64,000 nucleotides of DNA from Flavobacterium rhamnosiphilum (lineage in GTDB: Bacteria; Bacteroidota; Bacteroidia; Flavobacteriales; Flavobacteriaceae). Each line of letters opens with the position of its first letter. Positions within the stretch are counted from its first letter, which is position 1. The translations under genes were made by a program, and so were the position numbers. Shown in pieces: positions 9,213 through 18,014 of the stretch. The notes below the pieces were generated by a model. That model had not been told where the DNA came from. It worked only from the letters and a program-made list of their open reading frames with translations, and ran no database searches. The DNA lies in NCBI RefSeq assembly GCF_004349195.1, contig NZ_SMLG01000001.1, positions 434,001-498,000 of the forward strand. The letters are read 5' to 3'.

Positions 9213-9776
9213 TTAGCCTTTCCATCCCCAAGGTGCGGAAGGTGTCGGGACTACTTTTGTAATGTCAAATTTCACGGTAAACAACCGGTCTGAACCGATG
9301 CGTCTTAAATTGTACGTAAAAGAAGTTTCGTCTAAAGTAATCCACCAGACATTTGCGGAAGCATTTGGAATTAAATCACAGGTTTGTTGATCTGCCGGAA
9401 AAAACTGAAGCGTCGATGAACCAGAATTAGATGTTGTTCCGCCATATTGTGTAACCTTGTCTTCAGAGCCATCTTCGTGACGGTGGTCGTGTTTCAATTG
9501 GATGCGGTCATTTTTGTATGTTAATACCCAAGTCCTCGATTTGTCATCTCCTACAAAAAAAGGAATTCGAATCGTGTTTTCATCGCAATTGCGAACGTGC
9601 ATCACTAATTTTTTATCTCTAAAAGTATCATTGGCAGCGCCTTCTTTTACTTCTCCTTCAAATGATTTACCACACTGTTTTTGTAAATTTTCCCAAAATT
9701 GTTTAGCCCCTGATTTTTCTTGCCCAAAAATCAAAACGGAAAATAGCATCGTGCTTGCGACTAGCATCTTTTTCAT
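9213..9776 (-). CDS. Secreted hypothetical protein
   Basis: A 187-residue protein with a clear N-terminal signal peptide (MKKMLVASTMLFSVLIFGQ, cleavage near residue 19). The mature part has no membrane segment and no motif I recognise. Two cysteines (QCGKSFEG and VRNCDENT) could form a disulfide. It is probably periplasmic or outer-membrane-associated. It is convergent with sdhB and divergent from the omega-amidase gene, so it is likely transcribed alone. Function unknown. Confidence 0.75.
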   Translation of the reverse strand: MKKMLVASTMLFSVLIFGQEKSGAKQFWENLQKQCGKSFEGEVKEGAANDTFRDKKLVMHVRNCDENTIRIPFFVGDDKSRTWVLTYKNDRIQLKHDHRHEDGSEDKVTQYGGTTSNSGSSTLQFFPADQQTCDLIPNASANVWWITLDETSFTYNLRRIGSDRLFTVKFDITKVVPTPSAPWGWKG

Positions 9777-9850
9777 AAAGTTGTTTTTTTTTGCTAATAT
9801 AATGAACTTATGGTGTTGTGATATTTCTTATTTTTATAAAAAATAAAACA

Positions 9851-10621
9851 ATGCAAGTCATCCTGATCCAAGCTCCTTTAATTTGGGAGAATCCAAAGTT
9901 AAATCGTGATTATTTCGAGGCCAGAATAAATGAAATTGCTTCGGCGGTTGATTTAATTGTATTGCCGGAAATGTTTACGAGCGGTTTTACAATGAGTCCT
10001 GAGAATGTCGCTGAAACAATGCAAGGCGAAACGATAACTTGGCTTAAAGTGTTGGCGAAAGCCAGAAACTGTGCCGTTACCGGAAGTTTAGTTATAAAGG
10101 AAAATGGTAATTTTTATAATAGATTAGTGTTTGTATTTCCTTCCGGAGCAATTCAGTTTTATGATAAAAGGCATTTGTTTACTCTTGCCGGAGAAGACAA
10201 AGTCTATACAAGTGGAGGTCAAAAAATAGTTGTGGATTATTTAGGATGGAAAATTTGTCCGTTGATTTGTTATGATTTACGATTTCCTGCTTTTTCCAGA
10301 AATTCGGAGGATTATGACTTGTTGATTTATGTGGCTAGTTGGCCAAAAAACAGAACCAATGCTTGGGATGCTTTATTGAAAGCAAGGGCAATAGAAAACA
10401 TGAGTTATGCGATTGGTGTCAATAGAACAGGAACCGATGCGAATGGTTACGAATACATTGGTCATTCACAAGCGGTCGATTTTCTTGGAAATTATGTCTT
10501 GGAACCGGAAGAATCTGAAGGCATTTTTACAGTAGTATTAGACAAAGAAAAACTGTTAGAAACCAGACAAAAATTAGGTTTTTTGAACGACAGAGATTCT
10601 TTTGAAATAAAAAATATATAA
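9851..10621 (+). CDS. Omega-amidase, nitrilase superfamily (YafV type)
   Basis: The predicted activity is hydrolysis of alpha-ketoglutaramate or alpha-ketosuccinamate, removing the toxic by-product of glutamine transamination in methionine salvage. Counting from the ATG at 9851 the protein has 256 residues with the nitrilase triad E40 (VLPEMFTSG), K106 (YDKRHLF) and C140 (PLICYDLRFP). An upstream in-frame ATG at 9818 would add a non-conserved MIFLIFIKNKT leader, so 9851 was preferred; the family begins directly at the first beta strand (MQVILIQAP). Confidence 0.88.
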   Translation: MQVILIQAPLIWENPKLNRDYFEARINEIASAVDLIVLPEMFTSGFTMSPENVAETMQGETITWLKVLAKARNCAVTGSLVIKENGNFYNRLVFVFPSGAIQFYDKRHLFTLAGEDKVYTSGGQKIVVDYLGWKICPLICYDLRFPAFSRNSEDYDLLIYVASWPKNRTNAWDALLKARAIENMSYAIGVNRTGTDANGYEYIGHSQAVDFLGNYVLEPEESEGIFTVVLDKEKLLETRQKLGFLNDRDSFEIKNI

Positions 10622-10702
10622 TATCATTTCATCTTTCTTTTTACTGAAATAAAAACCACAACAACTTAATCCAGTAAATTTTATACTAAGATGGTGTAAA
10701 TT

Positions 10703-12355
10703 CTAATTCTTCTTGTCTGTTTTCTTTTTAGGTTCCGGGCTATAGGGTAAGCTCAAGTCAAATATCTCTTCCCAATCAAAATTAGCATGAAGAGATATTT
10801 CTTTAGAAGAATAGATTACTTCCTCAGCCTGACGCTTTTCTAAATAATTACCGGAATCCCATTCCTTGTTTTTATTGGTATCATAAATTACCCGAAGCGA
10901 AAATACAGAAGGTTCCAGTAAGTTGAAATCGACTGTAGTGCCGTTTTCCGAATATTCAGAGGCTAAAATATCGCCTTTGGAGTTAGTGAGTTCCACGATG
11001 ATGGGAAATTGTTTTACGTTTTGTAATAACACCCTTAGATTTGCCATTTCAGAATAGCTTCTGGTATTTAATTTATAGGTCAACGTATCATTCGATTTTT
11101 CGAAGAAGTCAGTCAATGCGCCTGGTAAAATTGTAAAAGTGTATTTTTCGGAAGGTTCTTTTTTAAAGTCAAAAAATAATTTTTGATTAAATTCGTCGTA
11201 TTCAGTGGTAAAAGCTATAGAAACAGAGTCTTTGTTGATTAATTTTATTTTGGAATTATCAAAATGTGTCAAAGGAGTCGAAGATTCTAAAGTAAATTTA
11301 TCTCTAAAATTTAAAGTGCCACTTTGTACAGGTGTAATGGATAAGGTATCTTTTTTCTGGTCTTTTATTTTAAACCTGAAGTTCGCTTCGTATTTGTCTT
11401 TGGCTACAGCCAAATTTAACGAATCTGTCTTGATGGGTTTGTACCAGATTTGAAGAGAATCTTTTTTCGGGAATTTAGTAATGATATTGGATAGAACCTC
11501 ATTATTATTTTTCAAGATTATTTTAGGGCTGTCCTTAGCAGCATTTACTTTCCCTTCATATCCCAAGATTAATCTGTTTCCGGACGCTTGGCTTGGTTTG
11601 AAAGTCTTGAAAGGGAGTTTTTCCTTGAATAATTCTAATTCATAAACGGTGTCGTTTGGAATAGTGATAAAGTCTTTGCTAAATCCAATTTTATCCGTTT
11701 TTGGATTGTATTTGTTGTTGCTGTTGTAGTCTTTCATCGCTACAAGAAGATATTTTCCGGCTTTTAAATTCTCTAAATGAAACGTCTTCAGACTATCCAG
11801 TGTATTTGTTACATATCTAGGGGTTTCATTGAATACGACTGAATCTTTAAAGGCGTCATTGACTTCATAAAGCATGACTGAAACGAATGATTCTACTTCT
11901 TTGTCATAAGCGCTTTTTACAGTTCCGCCAAGGCTTAAAGAGTCAATATAGTCACCTGTAGAAAATACATATTTGAATTGATTAAAAGGATTTCCTTCGT
12001 TATTGTCAGCGATGCTTTGTCCAAAATTAAAGCTGTAGGTGGTGTTAGGTTGTAACGTATCTTTGATTTTTATTGAAATCGTTTTACTTGGAGTAGTAGG
12101 TAGAACTGATGGTTCGTATTTCATTGGTGGTGAAATAATCAATTGCTTGTTCAGGTTTTTCAGTTTAACATTTTCGTCAAATACTAACTTAATCTCGTTT
12201 CCTTTAAAGTTTGTGCTAAAATTTTCAGGGAAGCTTACTTTTAAAACAGGTGCAATGGTGTCTTTTAAACCGCCAGTGATAGAGCCTCTTTTGGCGCATC
12301 CAACTATAATTAAAAGCAATAGAAAGAAGGTGTATTTTAAATTGTTTTTCAACAT
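10703..12355 (-). CDS. Lipoprotein with N-terminal Ig-like (SbsA-type) domain
   Basis: A 550-residue surface or periplasmic lipoprotein. The N-terminus is a lipoprotein signal (LLLLIIVGCAKRGS, acylated cysteine at about residue 20), followed by a Big_5/SbsA-type Ig-like domain (about 33-135, including KLVFDENVKL and NTTYSFNFGQSI). The rest is beta-rich with a DYNSNNKYNPKTDKIG stretch that resembles a calcium-binding or carboxypeptidase-regulatory-like segment. Its role is not established. It is conserved in Flavobacteriaceae to my knowledge and is divergent from the methylmalonyl-CoA epimerase gene. Confidence 0.8.
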   Translation of the reverse strand: MLKNNLKYTFFLLLLIIVGCAKRGSITGGLKDTIAPVLKVSFPENFSTNFKGNEIKLVFDENVKLKNLNKQLIISPPMKYEPSVLPTTPSKTISIKIKDTLQPNTTYSFNFGQSIADNNEGNPFNQFKYVFSTGDYIDSLSLGGTVKSAYDKEVESFVSVMLYEVNDAFKDSVVFNETPRYVTNTLDSLKTFHLENLKAGKYLLVAMKDYNSNNKYNPKTDKIGFSKDFITIPNDTVYELELFKEKLPFKTFKPSQASGNRLILGYEGKVNAAKDSPKIILKNNNEVLSNIITKFPKKDSLQIWYKPIKTDSLNLAVAKDKYEANFRFKIKDQKKDTLSITPVQSGTLNFRDKFTLESSTPLTHFDNSKIKLINKDSVSIAFTTEYDEFNQKLFFDFKKEPSEKYTFTILPGALTDFFEKSNDTLTYKLNTRSYSEMANLRVLLQNVKQFPIIVELTNSKGDILASEYSENGTTVDFNLLEPSVFSLRVIYDTNKNKEWDSGNYLEKRQAEEVIYSSKEISLHANFDWEEIFDLSLPYSPEPKKKTDKKN

Positions 12356-12577
12356 ATCAAATCATAATTAGAATCTACAAAATAACAATTATAATTCATG
12401 CAATCGAAATTTTTTATAGAATTATTATGAGCGATATAATTCAGCTTACTTTTAGAATGCTTCTCTTTTTTTGTTTTTAATGTTTAATTTTACATCAAAT
12501 AAGTTGCGCTACGGGATGTATTTATGGTTAGCTTACTGTTTGAATTTAAAACTAACGTTGAATTGATATTATAAATA

Positions 12578-12979
12578 ATGAGAAAAATAGAACATATAGG
12601 AATTGCGGTCAAAGATTTAGAAGTGTCGAATTTAATTTTCGAAAAACTTTTTGGCGCTCCGGCTTACAAATTTGAAGATGTAGAAACGGAAGGAGTAACT
12701 ACTTCTTTTTTTATGAATGGACCCAATAAAATTGAGCTTTTGGCGGCAACCAATCCAGAAAGTCCTATTGCCAAGTTTATAGAAAAAAAGGGAGAGGGGA
12801 TTCATCACATCGCTTTTGATGTTGAAGATATTGTATCGGAAATAGCGCGTTTGAAAAATGAAGGGTTTGTAGTCTTGAATGAAATCCCAAAAAAAGGGGC
12901 TGATAACAAGCTAGTTGCATTCCTGCATCCAAAAAGCACGAATGGTGTTCTGATTGAATTGTGTCAGGAAATAAAATAA
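12578..12979 (+). CDS. mce: Methylmalonyl-CoA epimerase
   Basis: A 133-residue glyoxalase-fold (VOC) protein that interconverts the 2R and 2S epimers of methylmalonyl-CoA between propionyl-CoA or branched-chain catabolism and methylmalonyl-CoA mutase. Metal-ligand regions are visible as KIEHIGIAVKDL at the N-terminus, EGIHHIAFDVED in the middle and NGVLIELCQ at the end. Length fits the single-domain-pair family. No mutase gene is in the window. Confidence 0.93.
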   Translation: MRKIEHIGIAVKDLEVSNLIFEKLFGAPAYKFEDVETEGVTTSFFMNGPNKIELLAATNPESPIAKFIEKKGEGIHHIAFDVEDIVSEIARLKNEGFVVLNEIPKKGADNKLVAFLHPKSTNGVLIELCQEIK

Positions 12980-13079
12980 TTTAATTTTAGTCTGGAAACG
13001 GTAGCGTTCTAATATTCAGTTGGTTTCTATTTGAAAGGAGTCAATAATTGAACTATTTAAAAATCTAAGCCAAAAATAT

Positions 13080-13110
13080 TTGGAGCAAATGAAAAATAGT
13101 GGTAATATTG
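13080..13110 (+). promoter_or_regulatory. Promoter of the tRNA (CAT) gene
   Basis: TTG (13080-13082), 20 bases, TAATATTG (13103-13110; one mismatch to TAnnTTTG) lies 13 bases before the tRNA 5' end, the spacing expected for a short precursor leader. Confidence 0.5.
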
Positions 13111-13123
13111 CAAACTCTTAACC

Positions 13124-13197
13124 GGTCCTATAGCTCAGCTGGTTAGAGCACCTGACTCATAATCAGGTGGTCCCTGGTTCGAGCCCAGGTGGGACCA
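13124..13197 (+). tRNA. tRNA with anticodon CAT (tRNA-Met elongator or lysidine-modified tRNA-Ile2)
   Basis: A complete cloverleaf of 74 bases without an encoded CCA. The acceptor is GGTCCTA pairing with TGGGACC, the anticodon stem CCTGA/TCAGG encloses loop CTCATAA (anticodon CAT at 13158-13160), and the T loop is GGTTCGAGCC. The CAT anticodon is shared by elongator Met and Ile2 tRNAs and I cannot separate them by eye. Its 3' end serves as the attachment site of the mobile element: the last 13 bases (13186-13198, including one base past the discriminator) recur at 33948-33960. Confidence 0.95.
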
Positions 13198-13198
13198 C
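13186..13198 (+). repeat. attL: 13-base attachment core overlapping the tRNA 3' end
   Basis: CAGGTGGGACCAC is identical to 33948-33960 in the same orientation. It forms the end of the tRNA (CAT) gene, the usual target of tyrosine recombinases, and the recombinase gene lies just inside the other copy. Confidence 0.88.
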
Positions 13199-13201
13199 AA
13201 A

Positions 13202-13243
13202 AAACCCCTCATATCAACTGATATTGAGGGGTTTATTTTTTTT
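13202..13243 (+). terminator. Element-borne terminator behind the tRNA
   Basis: AAACCCCTCA (13202-13211) pairs with TGAGGGGTTT (13225-13234), with further pairing inside, followed by a T-rich run. It belongs to the element and replaces the ancestral tRNA terminator, which was displaced to 33971. Confidence 0.85.
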
Positions 13244-13244
13244 A

Positions 13245-13262
13245 GGGGAGTGATTAGGGGAG
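13245..13262. repeat. Left arm-type repeat pair (GGGGAG, 12-base period)
   Basis: GGGGAGT, four bases, AGGGGAG. The same 18-base pattern (15 of 18 identical, same orientation) occurs at 33817-33834 near the other end. Candidate integrase arm-binding sites. Confidence 0.55.
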
Positions 13263-13435
13263 CAAATTATTTTTGTTTTTTAAATAACGACATAAAAAAG
13301 TAGTGACAAATACAGTTCCGTCATAAGCAAAACAATCCTTTAGATAGCTCTAGAACTGCATTAAACAACATACATCGCATTTTATCCTGCACTAGTAAAA
13401 AAAGAGTTTACCTAATGGAATAAGGATGGCATTTA

Positions 13436-13468
13436 CAAAACAATTTTATTTTTTTTTAAATTGTTTTG
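13436..13468 (-). terminator. Hairpin after the restriction/defence operon
   Basis: CAAAACAATTT (13436-13446) pairs perfectly with AAATTGTTTTG (13458-13468). It lies 18 bases beyond the last gene of the minus-strand operon. The tail is not U-rich on that strand, so termination strength is uncertain. Confidence 0.5.
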
Positions 13469-13486
13469 CCTCAAATTGATTCAAAA

Positions 13487-14197
13487 TCAAGACAAAGCGT
13501 GTTCTAATTTTTCTTTCCATTTTTCCCAATTGGGGGATACCCTGCTCTGTAAATCATAAAAATCTTTGTTGTGATTGTAATGTATCAAATGACATAGTTC
13601 GTGAATTACAACATATTCGATACTTCCTTTTGGGGCTTTTATTAATTCTGTATTTAGAATTATTTTACCTGATTTGGTACAACTGCCCCAACGCTTTTGC
13701 ATTAATCTTATATCTAAAACCGGTTTCTCTATTTTAAATTTTATGAATTTCTCTAACGAACTATTTAACAACTCCTCAAAATGAAAAATTGCTTTTTCCT
13801 TGTACCATTCATTTAGTTTTTTTTCTAAATATTCAGGATTCGTTTTTTTAGTTTTCATAATCATTGCACCTCTATAAATCTTTATTTCATTTACAGTATC
13901 TTCAATGATTTGCAACTTATATTGTCTTCCTAAATACAAATGTGTTTCGCCATTAATATACTTACGCTCTGGTGTATTTGGTTTGTAACTACAAAAAAAG
14001 GCTTGTTGTTTTAATATCCAATTGGCTTTTGTTTTTACTTTTTTATTAATATCAAATAAGCTGGTATCGTTAGGGGCAATAACAGTTACCATACCATCAG
14101 GTAATACTTTTATACCTAACGATTTTCTTGTAGCAAAAGACAAATTATATTCAATGCTTTTGCTACCATAACTTACTTGTTGGATAGAATGTACCAT
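13487..14197 (-). CDS. YgjP/M48-like zinc metallopeptidase associated with type I restriction loci
   Basis: A 236-residue protein of the YgjP (DUF45, SprT-like) family. The zinc-binding motif HELCH appears in VVIHELCHLIHYNHNKDFY near the C-terminus, preceded by the family segment LMQKRWGSCTKSGKIILN. The biological role is unknown, but such genes commonly sit directly beside hsdR. Here its ATG overlaps the hsdR stop (TAATG), indicating translational coupling as the last gene of the operon. Confidence 0.85.
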   Translation of the reverse strand: MVHSIQQVSYGSKSIEYNLSFATRKSLGIKVLPDGMVTVIAPNDTSLFDINKKVKTKANWILKQQAFFCSYKPNTPERKYINGETHLYLGRQYKLQIIEDTVNEIKIYRGAMIMKTKKTNPEYLEKKLNEWYKEKAIFHFEELLNSSLEKFIKFKIEKPVLDIRLMQKRWGSCTKSGKIILNTELIKAPKGSIEYVVIHELCHLIHYNHNKDFYDLQSRVSPNWEKWKEKLEHALS

Positions 14198-17100
14198 TAA
14201 ATGTATTTTAGTTTGGCAATTTTAATTACTTCTTCTATTAGCTCATCTATTTTATCAAATGAGAATTGCGTTTCGTATTGCTGCTGTTTTTCGAAAAGTA
14301 AATCATCTAAATTATTTTTCAATTCTTTCTCAATCTCTGTATTGGTTTGCCAATCAATAATGAGCGTACTATTTTCATAAACTACATTCTTAATGCAATC
14401 TTCTATTTCTAAAGCTGCACTGGCTTGTACTTCCTTTGGTTCTGGAGTATTATTGAAACTATTTTCTAAAACCGCATTTATCAGATTGTAAAAAGCAACC
14501 GCGTTGGGTTTGTCTTGGATACTATTTGGAACATTGTTTTGTTTTCCGGTAAGGAATTGATTTTCGTATTCTTTGGCTTTTTGTAAATATAATGCTTCGT
14601 CAATTCGGTGCTGATGATAATCATTTATGGCTTCCCTAATTAATGTAGATAGGTTTTTGTAGAAGATTGGATCTTCATTCATCTTGACATTAATAGCTTT
14701 TACGGTACGCGTTGCAATATGGTCTGCTTTTGCCGCTTTGCCTATCATTTTTTCTACTTCTGCCTCTCGTTTTTCTTTATCAAAAATATTTACGAGTTCG
14801 GTTATTTTTAATACTTCTCCGTGGGTTGTAATGTGCTTATCTATTAACTTTTGTACTTGTGGTTCATATTCTTTGTAATCTAAATCATCAAAGTATCTTC
14901 GCTTTACATCTACTCTTAACTGCAAGAAAAATTTACTGTCTTTTTTGTATTTATCAATGGTTTTTTCGTTCTCAATATCATTAAACTCAATAGATGCCAT
15001 TGCTAATTTGAACAAACGGACAAAGGCAGACAACTTTTCATAGAATGGATGTCTGATACTTTCATCACTCAATAATTCAGAATAGGCTTCGGCATCGTAT
15101 TTGTTTTTTATGGTTTTAAAAATATCCCACAACTCACTGTGTGCTTGTGGCAATTTCTCTATTTCCTTATTGATGTTTATTATTGTTCCTATTAACTCTT
15201 CTTGTTCAAAATCATTTAAGCCACTATATGTATTTAGTGCATTGTCCAAATTTTCTAAATTTCCAAAGTAATCAATAATAAAACCATATTCTTTTCCTGG
15301 TGCCACTCTGTTTACCCTTGCAATGGCTTGAAGTAAAGTATGTTCTTTTAAACTTCGGGTAATGTATAAAACTTGATTGTTTGGCGCATCAAAACCGGTT
15401 AATAATTTATCTACGACAATAATTATTTCGGGTTGTTCCTGTTTTTTAAAAGCACTAATTACTGATTTTTCGTAATCTAATTGCTTCCCATATTTACTCA
15501 TCATTGCTTTGTAAAACTTCAACACTACATCTTCGTTTTCTTCAAAAGCATCATCGTAATTTTCTCTTGTATCGGGTGCGGAAATCAATACCTCACAACT
15601 TACTTTGCCAATTTCTTTTATATATTCTCGGTATTTTATAGCAGTAGTTTTATTGGGTGCCACTAATTGCCCTTTAAATCCAGTACCTTGAATATTATCT
15701 TCGAAATGTTCGCTAATATCCCAAGCTCTTGCATAAATGACTTGATCGGCTTTGTTGAGTTGATTTGCCGTACTGTATTTTCTTTTTAGTGCTGTCTTTC
15801 CATAAGGCGTAAGTGGCTCGGAAACTTTATCGAAAAAAGTATCCAGCGGCTTTTCATTTACTTCAATTAAGTTATGCCTTCCTTCATAAAGTAAAGGGAC
15901 TACTGCCTTATCCTCAACCGCATCTGTAATGGAATACACATCGATTAAACCTCCAAATTTATTAGCTGTACTTTTTTCTTTCTTCATCAATGGCGTTCCT
16001 GTAAATGCCACAAAACAAGCATTTGGGAAAACCTTTTGCATTTTCACATTAAACGTACCGTATTGGCTGCGGTGTCCTTCATCTATCAACACAAAAATAT
16101 TAGGTGATGTAAATCCCTCTTTTGATTGGTTTATAGCTGCTTCAAATTTGTGTATCAATGTTGTAATTACAGCATCCGTTGGACTATTGATTAATTCTAC
16201 TAAATGCTTTCCTGTTTGTGCTTCTTCTACATCAACGTGGCATTTTTGAAATGTCTCCGTTATTTGCGTGTTTAAATCTATTCTATCGGTAACAAGAATA
16301 ATTTTTGGATTTTTTATTGTTTTTTGGGTTGCGATTAGTTGCGCTAACATTACCATTGTAAGCGATTTTCCACTTCCTTGGGTGTGCCAAATTACTCCAC
16401 CCGTTCGCTTCCCATTTGCATCTGCAACACTAATTTTTTTAAGTGTTTCCTTTATTGCAAAATATTGTTGGTATCGGGTTATTTTTTTTATTCCATCATC
16501 ATACACAATGTAATTAAAAATCAAGTCTAAAAGCCTTTGTTTTTGGCATAAACTAAATACTAATTTGTCTTGTTCGGTTACAATTACTTCTTCTTTTTCC
16601 AATTGATTAAAATAATGCAATACATTACTAAATCGTTGGTTAAAAATGGCTGTTCGTTCCGTATTAGGCAATTCACTATTTTTTAGTTGTCTAATAGCGT
16701 CCCCGTACTGCATTCCCTCTTCTTTAGTTCTAAATACTTCTTTCCATACACTCCAAAACTCTTTTTGCGTGGCTGTGGTTGCATATCTTGCTTCGTTTAC
16801 CGCTAATGACATTACTAAATTAGAATACTGGTATAATCCTTTTATTCCGTCTTCTTGTTGGTTTCGTAAGTGTTGTGAAATGGCTTGATTTATTGGGTCT
16901 TTTATCACATTGCTTTTACATTCAATAACTACCATTGGAATTCCATTGACAAACAAAACAATATCCGGGCGATAGGTGTCATTTCTTTCACTTCGCAAAA
17001 CTGCGTATTCCTCCGTAACGTGAAATGTATTATTTTCTATATTTTTCCAATCGATGTATTGAAAAGAGAAGCTTTTTTTATCGTTTAGAATGGTTTGTTC

Positions 17101-17418
17101 TAAACTTTTACCCAAAGTAATTAAGTCATAGAATGCTTGATTTGCTTTTATAAAACCATCCTGAATTGGTAATTCCCGTAAAGCAATTATCGCCGCATTG
17201 ATGTTACTCTCTGAAAAAGCAAACTCTTTGTCTTTGTATTGAATGCTGTTTATTTTTTCGAGTTGTTTTTTTAAAATTGGTTCCAGCAATACATTACTGG
17301 TTCTGCCACCCCGTAACTCCATTGCTTCGTCTGGAGACACGTATTGATACCCCATTTTTATGAGTAATTGCAATGCCGGTATTTGACTGATGTGGTCTTC
17401 TATATATGATGGAGTCAT
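14197..17418 (-). CDS. hsdR: Type I restriction endonuclease subunit R
   Basis: The motor and nuclease subunit of a type I restriction enzyme, which translocates unmethylated DNA and cleaves at a distance. The 1073-residue protein has an N-terminal PD-(D/E)xK nuclease (PD at 151-152, ECK at 166-168) and helicase motif I in HTQGSGKS (345-352). The motif II variant DEGH is in VLIDEGHRSQYG, and motif VI-like LLQAIARVNRV follows. A C-terminal helical domain contacts HsdM. It appears intact. It is separated from hsdS and hsdM by two CBASS-like genes, though all are on one strand with short gaps. Confidence 0.95.
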   Translation of the reverse strand: MTPSYIEDHISQIPALQLLIKMGYQYVSPDEAMELRGGRTSNVLLEPILKKQLEKINSIQYKDKEFAFSESNINAAIIALRELPIQDGFIKANQAFYDLITLGKSLEQTILNDKKSFSFQYIDWKNIENNTFHVTEEYAVLRSERNDTYRPDIVLFVNGIPMVVIECKSNVIKDPINQAISQHLRNQQEDGIKGLYQYSNLVMSLAVNEARYATTATQKEFWSVWKEVFRTKEEGMQYGDAIRQLKNSELPNTERTAIFNQRFSNVLHYFNQLEKEEVIVTEQDKLVFSLCQKQRLLDLIFNYIVYDDGIKKITRYQQYFAIKETLKKISVADANGKRTGGVIWHTQGSGKSLTMVMLAQLIATQKTIKNPKIILVTDRIDLNTQITETFQKCHVDVEEAQTGKHLVELINSPTDAVITTLIHKFEAAINQSKEGFTSPNIFVLIDEGHRSQYGTFNVKMQKVFPNACFVAFTGTPLMKKEKSTANKFGGLIDVYSITDAVEDKAVVPLLYEGRHNLIEVNEKPLDTFFDKVSEPLTPYGKTALKRKYSTANQLNKADQVIYARAWDISEHFEDNIQGTGFKGQLVAPNKTTAIKYREYIKEIGKVSCEVLISAPDTRENYDDAFEENEDVVLKFYKAMMSKYGKQLDYEKSVISAFKKQEQPEIIIVVDKLLTGFDAPNNQVLYITRSLKEHTLLQAIARVNRVAPGKEYGFIIDYFGNLENLDNALNTYSGLNDFEQEELIGTIININKEIEKLPQAHSELWDIFKTIKNKYDAEAYSELLSDESIRHPFYEKLSAFVRLFKLAMASIEFNDIENEKTIDKYKKDSKFFLQLRVDVKRRYFDDLDYKEYEPQVQKLIDKHITTHGEVLKITELVNIFDKEKREAEVEKMIGKAAKADHIATRTVKAINVKMNEDPIFYKNLSTLIREAINDYHQHRIDEALYLQKAKEYENQFLTGKQNNVPNSIQDKPNAVAFYNLINAVLENSFNNTPEPKEVQASAALEIEDCIKNVVYENSTLIIDWQTNTEIEKELKNNLDDLLFEKQQQYETQFSFDKIDELIEEVIKIAKLKYI

Positions 17419-17434
17419 AATTCCTACTGATAAA

Positions 17435-17992
17435 TTAATTTGATTTCCTTAAACTTTCAGGTAAAAATTTATCAATTTCCTCATCAGAAAATGTAAATTC
17501 TTCATTTTTTTGTAAGGCTTTAGATGCGATTTTATATGCTTTATTTATTGTTTTCGGAGCACCTCTGTACGTATTTACCAATTGCTCGTTAAGTTTATTT
17601 CTTTCTAACTGATAATCATTCACATTTTTATTACCAATTCTAATATCAACTAATAATGACAATAATTTTTCTCTAACTTCTAATATATCCAATGCCGCTT
17701 GCTTATGTTTTTCTGCTAATGCCAATAAATTATAGTCTTTTGAATATAAAGTTAAACATAACAATGTTGTAGAAAATAATGCTGCAAGAAATTGAAATAC
17801 AATTCCATCACCAAAAATCAAGACTAATATACTTGTAGTTGTTAATGCTGAGAGTATTACCTCTGTTATTTTCAAGCAATCATTTCTTTCTTTTAAAACA
17901 TCCGCACATTTTTCATGCGTTTTGTGGGTGTAAACTACTCTTCCGTATATTTCTCTAATTTGAGATTCTAGTAAAGCTATTTGTTCGCTCAT
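17435..17992 (-). CDS. SLATT-domain two-TM protein, predicted CBASS effector
   Basis: A 185-residue membrane protein with two adjacent transmembrane helices (about 42-60 and 64-83) followed by a long helical cytoplasmic region. This is the layout of the SLATT (SMODS and SLOG-associating two-TM effector) family. The motif-like region YGRVVYTHKTHEKCAD before the helices and LVNTYRGAPKTIN late in the protein support family membership, perhaps SLATT_5. SLATT proteins are predicted to form membrane pores on binding a signalling nucleotide. The neighbouring upstream gene, 22 bases away, encodes the matching nucleotidyltransferase. Confidence 0.78.
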   Translation of the reverse strand: MSEQIALLESQIREIYGRVVYTHKTHEKCADVLKERNDCLKITEVILSALTTTSILVLIFGDGIVFQFLAALFSTTLLCLTLYSKDYNLLALAEKHKQAALDILEVREKLLSLLVDIRIGNKNVNDYQLERNKLNEQLVNTYRGAPKTINKAYKIASKALQKNEEFTFSDEEIDKFLPESLRKSN

Positions 17993-18014
17993 GGCTTAGT
18001 CTTTTTTTATAAAA